In this document: piece after piece, positions 57,536 through 64,000 of the stretch
How positions within the stretch are numbered: position 1 is the first letter of the stretch
Layout of the letters: every line of letters starts with the position of its first letter
From: Clostridia bacterium
GTDB taxonomy: Bacteria; Bacillota; Clostridia; Christensenellales; Aristaeellaceae
DNA length: 64,000 nucleotides
Reading direction: 5' to 3'
NCBI GenBank assembly: GCA_017484085.1
Contig: JAFUTW010000041.1
Coordinates: 1-64,000, forward strand
Translations under genes and position numbers: made by a program
The notes under the pieces: model-generated
Seen by the model: the letters and a program-made list of their open reading frames with translations, nothing else
What the model was told of the DNA's origin: nothing
The model's database searches: none

Positions 57536-57633
57536 CTTGCCGTAGAGTAACAGCCGGGGAGACGGGAGCCGGCTCTCTGTCTCTTTCTCTACAAAACATA
57601 TTAAGTCTGAGAGAATGGGAGTAACCGATCGTT

Positions 57634-58209
57634 ATGAAAAGGAAAACGACCAAGGAGCTGCAGGGCGTGTCCAATCTGGTCCCTGTGAAGTACACGGACG
57701 GCGCTTACTATAACTTCCCCGAGAGCCAGACGGTCTGCGACGGCATCCATTTTGTCCGGGCCAAGGGACACACGAACGGCAACAGCATCGTGATCGTGGA
57801 GAAGGACGGCCTGTTCTACATGCTCCACGGCGATATCACCTACGTGGATGAAGCGCTGTATGCAAACAAGCTTTCCGTCGTCTTTGACGACCTTCCCGCC
57901 GCCCGTGAGACGATGGACCGCGTACGCGAATTTGTCTTAAGCCATCCCACAGTCTACTGCGGAACGCATACGCCGCAGGGTTATGAAAACCTGGAAGCGG
58001 ACCGGGTCATGGATCTGGATCACCCGGCGGAGACCGTCCTCGCGGAAGTCAGCTTTACGGATCAGGAAGCCAGCGGCAAGTACGTGTGCTCCATCTGCGG
58101 CTATGTGTATGACCCCGCCGAGCATGACGGCGTTGCCTTTGAAGACCTGCCTGAAGACTGGCGCTGCCCGCGCTGCCGTCAGCCCAAAGAAAAATTTAAC
58201 AGGGCCTGA
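57634..58209 (+). pseudogene. MBL-fold/rubredoxin fusion with the first half missing
   Basis: 191 residues are open from an ATG with a weak GGGAG site. Residues about 1-125 match only the C-terminal half of a lactonase-like MBL hydrolase: [17 protein letters not shown] and YCGTHTPQG supply the later metal ligands, but the HxHxDH half is absent, and an in-frame TAA lies four codons upstream. Residues about 148-190 are a complete rubredoxin: [17 protein letters not shown] and [14 protein letters not shown] with two CxxC pairs. Either a disabled gene cut by insertion of the upstream ATPase, or a surviving rubredoxin carrier expressed with the radical SAM gene eight bases downstream. Confidence 0.65.
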
Positions 58210-58217
58210 GAAAGACT

Positions 58218-59330
58218 ATGAGCGAAAAAGCATTTGATATCCAGACGTATCTGACAGACGGCGTGGAGCAGGTGGTGACAGACGCCATCCGGGCGACGCT
58301 GAAGAATCCCCGTGAAAGCGCCCTTATGGTGAAGTTTGCCGCAGCCAGCCGGAATGCAAGCAAAAAGCGGCAAAGGGCAGAAGAGGCGGGCGAGCACATT
58401 CCGGCCTTTCTCATCGCCAGCATCACCAGCCAGTGCAACCTGCACTGCGCGGGCTGCTATTCCAGATGCAACCACGCGACGGTGGACGCGGCCCCGGTGA
58501 GGCAGCTGACCGGCGAAGAATGGCTGCGCATCTTTGACGAAGCCGACGAACTGGGCGTCAGCTTCATCCTGCTGGCCGGGGGCGAACCCATGCTGCGCAG
58601 GGATATCATCGAGGCAGCGGGGAAGAAGCCGGGCATCCTGTTCCCGATCTTCACCAACGGCACTTACATGGATGAAAGATATTTTGATCTGTTTGACAGG
58701 TGCCGCAACCTGCTCCCCGTCATGAGCATCGAAGGGGAGCGGAAGGTCACCGACGAGCGGCGCGGCAGCGGCATCTATGACCGGCTGATCGCCAACATGG
58801 AAGAGCTGCACCGGCGCGGGATCATCTTCGGCGCGTCCGTCACGGTGACGACCCAAAACCTGCGGGAGGCCGTCTCCCGCAGCTTCCTGCAGAGCTTATC
58901 CGACCGGGGCTGCAAAGCCGTGATCTTCGTGGAATTCGTGCCGGTGACGGAGGAAAGCGGGGAGCTGGCACCCGGTGAGGCAGAGCGGGAATACCTGAAA
59001 AACGAGATCGACCGGCTGCGGCGCGAACATCCGGAAATGGTGTACATCTCCTTCCCCGGGGATGAAAAGGCTTCCGGCGGCTGTGTAGCGGCGGGGCGGG
59101 GCTTCTTCCACATCAACAGCCACGGCGGAGCCGAGCCGTGTCCGTTCTCACCCTATTCCGACATCAATGTGAGGGACACCTCCCTGCGCTCGGCACTGCA
59201 ATCCCCGCTGTTCCTGGCGCTGCAGCAGGAGGGCGTATTGCTGGAGGATCATCCCGGCGGCTGCGTGCTGCACGAAAAGCAGGCACAGGTGGAAAAGCTC
59301 CTGGCACAGTCCGGAAACCCAATGCGGTAA
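58218..59330 (+). CDS. Radical SAM protein
   Basis: 370 residues. Radical SAM cluster motif C-N-L-H-C-A-G-C near residues 74-81 (SQCNLHCAGCYSRC), then LLAGGEPMLRRDI and VMSIEGERKVTDERRG typical of the SAM-binding barrel. The C-terminal part has GGCVAAGRGFFHINSHGGAEPC, a SPASM/twitch-like cysteine block; a further cysteine lies in HPGGCVL. A heterodisulphide- or peptide-modifying role cannot be told. It starts eight bases after the rubredoxin frame, so rubredoxin may be its electron donor. Strong terminator follows. Confidence 0.85.
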   Translation: MSEKAFDIQTYLTDGVEQVVTDAIRATLKNPRESALMVKFAAASRNASKKRQRAEEAGEHIPAFLIASITSQCNLHCAGCYSRCNHATVDAAPVRQLTGEEWLRIFDEADELGVSFILLAGGEPMLRRDIIEAAGKKPGILFPIFTNGTYMDERYFDLFDRCRNLLPVMSIEGERKVTDERRGSGIYDRLIANMEELHRRGIIFGASVTVTTQNLREAVSRSFLQSLSDRGCKAVIFVEFVPVTEESGELAPGEAEREYLKNEIDRLRREHPEMVYISFPGDEKASGGCVAAGRGFFHINSHGGAEPCPFSPYSDINVRDTSLRSALQSPLFLALQQEGVLLEDHPGGCVLHEKQAQVEKLLAQSGNPMR

Positions 59331-59342
59331 AATAAAAAAGAT

Positions 59343-59375
59343 GGCTGTCCGCTTGCAGGCGGACAGCCTTTTGTA
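59343..59375. terminator. Terminator between radical SAM and TlpA-like genes
   Basis: GGCTGTCCGC, loop TTGCA, GGCGGACAGCC followed by TTTTG; A-rich on the left, so it may act both ways. Confidence 0.8.
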
Positions 59376-59389
59376 CTGGGAGAATACGC

Positions 59390-60844
59390 TTACAGCGCGT
59401 CTTCGTAAGCCCAGGTGAGATCGAAGCCCTGTTCCCGGAAAAGCGCGAGCACGCTGCCCACATCCGCTTCATCGCGGATGCAGCTGAAGAACAGCACATT
59501 GCCTGAAGTAAGGCAATTGCTGCTGCAGTACAGCGTTAACGCGCTGCCCGCTTCGGTGTTTGCACAGGTGTAAAGATATCCGTCCGTATCAGCCGTCAGC
59601 TCGTTCAGCCGGAGGATCTCACCGGTTGACGTGTTTTCGAAGAGCGTCGTTTCCGGATCGATGTCCTCCGTCGCAGTGACGGAAAAGCGGAGCTCATCAT
59701 CCGTGACGACGGCAAAACGGAGGCCTGTGTCCTGTCCATCCGAGAGGAGGGCGCCGAGCCGCGCGTTTTCATTGAGCAGATGGAGGCTGAAGGTATCCGA
59801 TACGGGATGCGCCGGCTGTGCCGAAAGCGCTTTGGCGGCCGCATTTGAGGAGAGCAGCTGCACATCGGCAACGGCGGCGAAGGGATCCTGTGCGGTTTCG
59901 CCGCGCGCCTGCAGGTAATAGAAGGTGACGGTGTGCTCGCCCGGCTCCAGCGGAAGGAGACAGGCTGTCCAGTCATGTCTGCCGATGTAATAGGCACGGT
60001 CTTCGCCGTCCACGGCGACGCCCAGAATACCGGTGATGAATCCGGCATTGCCGGCGATCTCATAAGAGAGCACGTCGCCTTCCGCGGCGTTCACGGTCGT
60101 GCTGAAAATGGAATTTGTCTGAGACAGCCCGGCGTTGCCCGCAAAAGCGGCTCTCTTACCGCCGCGCTTTTCGGGAATAAAAGGAAAGGCTTTCCCTTCC
60201 GGGTCATTTGCAAAAGAGAGGGAGGAGCCTTCTGCATTCAATGCGGCGGAGAGCTCTGCCTCATCCGGATAGGGGACATCCATAGGGATCTCGGGTATGC
60301 CGGACAGGGTGACGGTCTTCGTGTAATCCTCGCCCAGGAAAGCGCGCACGGTGCGTTCAAAGGCATCCGCGCCGGGGAAGGCGCCGACCTGCACATACCC
60401 GATATTGCCGAAGCGGTCGATGAAGACATTGGTCGGATAAGCGCGGATCTGGATGAAGTCCGAGATTCCGGTCCCCTTCTCCAGACCGATGGGGAAGCTG
60501 AGGTTCATCTCCTGTTTGTATGCCGTCATCACGTCCATTGAATCCCCCGGATAAGCGGAGAGCCCGAGCACCGCCAGCTGATCGGCATAGCGGGCCTGAA
60601 CTTCCTCCATATCGGGGAATTCGATCCGGCAGGGCCCGCACCAGGAGGCGAACAGGCTGATGACGACCAGCTCCTTCTCCTCAAGGAGCTTAGAGAGGGT
60701 AACCGCCTGTCCCTGCGTATCCGTAAAGGTAAAATCAGGGAAGGGCATGCCGGTGGTTTCCTCTGCCGCCAGCGGCTGCGCAAGGGCGCAGGCGGCTGCA
60801 GACAGCCATAGAACCACCCAAAAGACGGCCGCGATCCGTTTCAC
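59390..60844 (-). CDS. Secreted TlpA-like thioredoxin with large C-terminal extension
   Basis: 484 residues from GTG at 60844 with AAGGAG seven bases upstream. Signal peptide about 1-24 (ending ALA). A TlpA/ResA thioredoxin domain (about 30-180) has FTFTDTQGQAVTLSKLL, SLFASWCGPCRIEFPDM (redox CxxC) and the cis-proline segment IRAYPTNVFIDRFG. About 300 further residues form beta-rich extracytoplasmic domains I do not recognise, including a region with four cysteines near the end (YTCANTEAG, YCSSNCLTSG, FFSCIRDEA). Probably a disulphide reductase for secreted proteins. Confidence 0.82.
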   Translation of the reverse strand: MKRIAAVFWVVLWLSAAACALAQPLAAEETTGMPFPDFTFTDTQGQAVTLSKLLEEKELVVISLFASWCGPCRIEFPDMEEVQARYADQLAVLGLSAYPGDSMDVMTAYKQEMNLSFPIGLEKGTGISDFIQIRAYPTNVFIDRFGNIGYVQVGAFPGADAFERTVRAFLGEDYTKTVTLSGIPEIPMDVPYPDEAELSAALNAEGSSLSFANDPEGKAFPFIPEKRGGKRAAFAGNAGLSQTNSIFSTTVNAAEGDVLSYEIAGNAGFITGILGVAVDGEDRAYYIGRHDWTACLLPLEPGEHTVTFYYLQARGETAQDPFAAVADVQLLSSNAAAKALSAQPAHPVSDTFSLHLLNENARLGALLSDGQDTGLRFAVVTDDELRFSVTATEDIDPETTLFENTSTGEILRLNELTADTDGYLYTCANTEAGSALTLYCSSNCLTSGNVLFFSCIRDEADVGSVLALFREQGFDLTWAYEDAL

Positions 60845-60945
60845 GGGAATCACTCCTTCTGAAATAGGACTTTGTCTCTTGGGAAAGTATATCATATTTC
60901 TCCGGATTGCAAAATGAGGACAATCTCATAGAAAATGCCGCCCAG

Positions 60946-61725
60946 CTTCGCGCCGGACGGCTTTCTTTATTCTGCTAAGGTTGTTCCCCTTGCCGGATGC
61001 TGGAGGCTGGTAAAGCGCAAGCAGGGGCAAAAGAAAAGGCAGAGGATCGTGGGGATAAGAGGGATCTGGAAGTCCAGTCGCTGTTAGCCCTACCTCTGCC
61101 GGAGCTCAGCAAGCGCACCCTGCAGTACCCTCGTTGCCGCGGATAGCCATGGGGCCAGACGTCCGAAACGATCTTCCCGACAACTCCAATGCAAATATAG
61201 CACAGCTGTGCAAGGCCGTCAATTATCCTGCTGGGCTACTTCTGCTGGCTTTGATCCTGTTCCCGGCACGCACGGCTGACAGACAGGGATTCGCCGGAGA
61301 TGGTTTATATAAAATACTGCTGCGATCACACACCCGTTAGCTCGAGAGAGCCCCGTAAGCGAAAGTGTCAGCAGCAGTACTGAGAGTCCTTTCCGGCAGG
61401 CGGTCTATACTCCGGAGAGTCTTGCCTTTACGTCCGATAACGCTGCTGCTGGTACCTACTCCCATGGAACTGTAGCACAGTCCGTTTTCAGTGTCAACCT
61501 CCGGCACAAGCAAGCCCAGAGCTTCACCCGGTCGTGTTCATCCCATTCTTCAAGCTTGCCACCCGGAAAGCAAAGGAGTCAATCTTTTCGCTAACGAGTA
61601 TGAAAGGCTGGAGGCCGGAAGCGGGAGCAGAACAAACTGAAAACAGGGGAGAAGAGGACAAAAAAACAGGCCTTGTCTGCCTTTTGGACGCCTTCTCTTC
61701 ATACTGACAGTTGCCGAGGCAAAAG
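60946..61725. other. About 800 bases with no recognisable gene
   Basis: No frame with convincing coding character. A hairpin-like GCCGCCCAGC-TTCGC-GCCGGACGGC with TTTCTTTATT (60946-60975) and a GGCAGAGG/CCTCTGCC pair (61038-61100) suggest structured RNA or decayed sequence. Several short open frames (for example 61134-61340) have no ribosome binding site. Confidence 0.5.
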
Positions 61726-61761
61726 AAAAACCCCGCTATTTCTAACAATAGCAGGGTTTTT
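61726..61761 (-). terminator. Terminator associated with the tRNA-Thr fragment
   Basis: AAAAACCCCGCTATT pairs with AATAGCAGGGTTTTT (one mismatch). It lies four bases beyond the CCA end of the tRNA fragment, where a native tRNA terminator would be. Confidence 0.75.
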
Positions 61762-61764
61762 CGA

Positions 61765-61809
61765 TGGAGCTGATAGCCAGATTCGAACTGGCGACCTCAT
61801 CCTTACCAA
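61765..61809 (-). pseudogene. 3' fragment of tRNA-Thr(GGU), candidate attachment site
   Basis: On the minus strand the last 45 bases of a tRNA are intact: anticodon GGT (61807-61805) with T33, 3' half of the anticodon stem GGATG, AGGTC variable region, T arm GCCAG-TTCGAAT-CTGGC and acceptor strand TATCAGC-T-CCA. The 5' half (acceptor GCTGATA, D arm, 5' anticodon stem) is missing; to the right the sequence is unrelated and AT-rich. This is how the displaced end of a tRNA gene looks after an element integrates at its anticodon loop. Confidence 0.75.
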
Positions 61810-61983
61810 ACAGTTATTGTTATTAATCAATTGTAATAATTAATTGCCCGTGATCTGCTGAAGGTTGTTTAAGGAATCCTATTGAACAAAGCTATACTTT
61901 GGACTTTTACTGTCCTGAATTCCAGATTTTGAAGTGTAGAGCAAGGCTGCTTATAATTAAAGAAGAAGCTGACCATTATGTGC

Positions 61984-62026
61984 AAGCGTCCGAGAATCCA
62001 TCTGGGAGATTCTCGGACGCTTCTTT
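61984..62026. terminator. Strong hairpin terminator in the element
   Basis: AAGCGTCCGAGAATC, loop CATCTGGGA, GATTCTCGGACGCTT: a perfect 15-base stem, followed by CTTTATG. The 290 bases between the tRNA fragment and the next gene contain nothing else recognisable. Confidence 0.75.
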
Positions 62027-62099
62027 ATGCGGTTTTGAGACCGATCATAAACCCTTGGATTTATAAACAGTTTCAACCATATCTCGATACTACTGCTGT

Positions 62100-63416
62100 T
62101 TAGGAAAGTAGCCAATCCAACACCTGAACGGATTCAATGCCCTCGTAATTGGTTTCCAGCCCCGGATCAAGGGAAAGGACGATCTTTCTGTAGTTATCAC
62201 GAATCTTCTGAAGCGGGGCGAGTTCACGTCTGCGAACTTCTTCTGTCGTCATTGACTCTGTGACTTGCACATACATCCGTTCATTGGCATTGGACGCGAT
62301 GAAATCAATTTCCTGGTTGTCAATCTTGCCGATGGCGACATCGTAGCCCCTTCGAAGAAGCTCGAAATAGACGATGTTTTCGAGCACATGGCCTGTATCC
62401 CGATTTCTGAAGCCGAGAAGATAGTTCCTGAGGCCGATGTCGACGATATAGTATTTGCCAAGTGTGCGCAGCAGCTCTTTACCCTTAATATCAAACCGTT
62501 TGACTTCATAGAAGATATAGGATTCAAGCAGGGCAGAGATATAAGCCTGAACAGTGTGTGTACTGGGTGCACTCTTCCGTTTGCCGTCCTCAAGAAGCCC
62601 TGCGCTGATCAAAGTGTTCCCGATAGAACTGGTTGAAACCGAGCTTCCGATGTTATCTGCAAGGAAAAGGATGATCTTCCTGAGAAGGACTGCATCTGTT
62701 ATTTGCCTTTGACCCCTGCGCTTTTCCCGTTCAAGGATATCGCGCATAACGACAGTGGAATACACGCCATCCAGAAGAGTTAGGGCACGCTCCTGGCTCA
62801 AACCAACATCCGCGATGCCGGGCATTCCACCAAACTGAAGGTAGGCGTCGAAGACCTCCCGTAGAGCGTACTTCTCACCATTATCATCCACTATCGTTTT
62901 TCTGGTGCCACCTGTCGCGCTTGCAGTTTCGCTGATCCTGAACCCATGGAAATCCAGAAACTCTTTGAATGAGAGGGGAAGCATCCTGATTTCGATGCAG
63001 CGTCCGGAGAGGTAAGTGGCATATTCGGAAGAAAGAAGATACGCATTGGAACCGGTGATGTAAATGTCACAATCCAGATCCACCCTGAAGGCATTCACTG
63101 CTTCTTCCCAAGCAGGTACGCGCTGAATCTCATCCAGAAACAGATACATACGTTTACCGGGAGCAACCTTGCTCTTAACATACTCATAGAGTTCATCTGA
63201 TGAGAAACGATGGAACTCATGAGATTCAAAGTTCATCTCGATGATCTGCTCCGAAGCGATACCGTCATCCAGCAGATGCTGCTGCATGAGCTTTAACAGA
63301 CTGGACTTGCCGCAGCGCCGGATGCCTGTAATGACCTTTACGGGTTCTGTATCCTGAAAGGCAATGAGTTTGTTCAGATAAAGGTCTCTGCGCTTATAGG
63401 TTCTCTCAATAGCCAC
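62100..63416 (-). CDS. ATP-binding protein with AAA_14 and DUF4143 domains
   Basis: 438 residues from GTG at 63416 with GGAGGT seven bases upstream; an ATG 36 codons earlier lies in AT-rich leader. P-loop VITGIRRCGKSSLLKLM near 24-40, Walker B MYLFLDEIQRVPAWEE, ITGSNAYLLSSEYATYLSGR, LSFKEFLDFHG and the C-terminal DUF4143 nuclease-like domain (VLENIVYFELLRRGYDV then KIDNQEIDFIA). The role of this widespread family is unknown. Lower GC than most of the window, within the putative integrated element. Confidence 0.85.
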   Translation of the reverse strand: MAIERTYKRRDLYLNKLIAFQDTEPVKVITGIRRCGKSSLLKLMQQHLLDDGIASEQIIEMNFESHEFHRFSSDELYEYVKSKVAPGKRMYLFLDEIQRVPAWEEAVNAFRVDLDCDIYITGSNAYLLSSEYATYLSGRCIEIRMLPLSFKEFLDFHGFRISETASATGGTRKTIVDDNGEKYALREVFDAYLQFGGMPGIADVGLSQERALTLLDGVYSTVVMRDILEREKRRGQRQITDAVLLRKIILFLADNIGSSVSTSSIGNTLISAGLLEDGKRKSAPSTHTVQAYISALLESYIFYEVKRFDIKGKELLRTLGKYYIVDIGLRNYLLGFRNRDTGHVLENIVYFELLRRGYDVAIGKIDNQEIDFIASNANERMYVQVTESMTTEEVRRRELAPLQKIRDNYRKIVLSLDPGLETNYEGIESVQVLDWLLS

Positions 63417-63763
63417 ATGCAACACCTCCGTCACAAGTATAGCTAAAAGATTTGGATTTGTAAAGTTTATGCTATCAAGAGCATAAACTTTTGAATCCAG
63501 AAACTTTTTGCACTCTGTAAACAAAGATGCGAGATTGCGATCCTTCGTGGAATTGAAAGTCTTGAACCATGAAAGGAGTTAAGGACTGTGTTTATTACTA
63601 AGGCAGTTAACAAGTGTTTTATAGGTTGAGTAAGCCTCTACCCAAGTCAATGGAAAATAAAGCATGCTGAACACAATATCTTATGGTTGTTTTGTTTTAT
63701 TGACGCAATATACGGTGTTTTTGAGTGACGATAGCAGTTATAGACATCAAATCGAAGGAATAG
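63417..63763. other. AT-rich stretch upstream of the DUF4143 gene
   Basis: No gene seen. It holds the leader of the DUF4143 gene and, on the plus strand, runs into the recombinase fragment without a clear start codon or ribosome binding site. Confidence 0.4.
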
Positions 63764-64000
63764 GGAAAGGATGCCAGAAATCCTGAAGCACCGCTGTTCA
63801 TCACCAGCCACGGAGAACCGTGTTCCAGAATCCAGCTGTATAAGGCTCTCCGGAATAAGCAGCGGCCGCTTGGACTGGCGACAGGCCCCCATGCTTTGAG
63901 GCACACCTTCATCTCTGAGGCAGAAAAACTGGGGTCTGCATCCATCGCCAGAGACTTGGCTAATCAACACAGCATCAGAATCACTAACCGGTATGATCAT
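63764..64000 (+). pseudogene. Tyrosine recombinase/integrase, C-terminal fragment (runs off the right edge)
   Basis: Open frame without a start codon after TAG at 63761. It reads PLFITSHGEPCSRIQLYKAL, then GPHALRHTFISEAEKL, the H-x-L-R-H-T-F block with catalytic His-Arg, and ends ITNRYDH, where the tyrosine nucleophile is expected. The catalytic arginine of box I and the N-terminal core-binding domains are absent upstream (stop codon, no homology in other frames), so the gene is truncated or frameshifted. Consistent with a decayed integrase of the element inserted in tRNA-Thr. Confidence 0.75.

Noticed and set aside
61134..61340. 68-codon plus-strand frame in the gap
   Set aside because: No ribosome binding site, no recognisable similarity, and the surrounding sequence is non-coding in character.
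63647..64000. Minus-strand frame of 117 codons at the right end
   Set aside because: It is antisense to the recombinase fragment, whose HxLRHTF and NRYDH blocks identify the true coding strand.

Overview
The window looks like a chromosomal segment of a fairly GC-rich anaerobic member of the Bacillota (Clostridia-like, probably gut or rumen; lineage inferred, not proven). Signs are strong AGGAGG-type ribosome binding sites, Firmicutes-type sigma-A promoters, two consensus parS sites, AddB rather than RecBCD, GntR/LysR/MerR/TetR regulators and many secreted flavoproteins. Long frames opposite almost every gene are a by-product of base composition. Starts were reassigned where a good ribosome binding site marks an internal ATG, GTG or TTG.

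Region 1 (1-34 kb) is metabolic and regulatory. It begins with the tail of kduI and kduD (hexuronate breakdown). Five secreted FMN-binding plus FAD-binding reductases follow (1132, 3210, 14872, 27990, 31019). Most sit beside a regulator of a different family (MerR 5447, TetR 14198, LysR 29891, LysR 33097). Between them are a two-domain-permease ABC importer (6368-10224), a GT4 glycosyltransferase/PAP2 pair, a seven-gene catabolic operon with a DctPQM TRAP transporter (16826-23357) under a GntR regulator, and a TAXI plus fused TRAP permease transporter (24577-27751). The picture is of a cell that senses particular organic acids, imports some, and uses others as extracellular electron acceptors.

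Region 2 (34-55.7 kb) is more housekeeping: a DUF3990 protein, mnmE, two perfect parS sites (origin-proximal signature), an AddB-like nuclease without its P-loop and without addA, two repeat-rich secreted proteins (one fusing InlB-type repeats to a ModA-like binding domain), a threonine aldolase, an ABC exporter, a GPH symporter, two overlapping aspartoacylase-like M14 genes (one lacking the zinc histidines), and fumC, malic enzyme and guaA in a row.

Region 3 (55.7-64 kb) is mosaic. An archaeal-type ATPase gene with its own operator-like repeat lies just before a rubredoxin-fused metallo-hydrolase that has lost its first half; a radical SAM gene and a TlpA-like protein follow. The right end has an 800-base stretch without a recognisable gene, a 3' fragment of tRNA-Thr(GGU) with its terminator, a DUF4143 ATPase gene, and the C-terminal part of a tyrosine recombinase running off the edge. 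Together these last features mark the end of an old integrative element.
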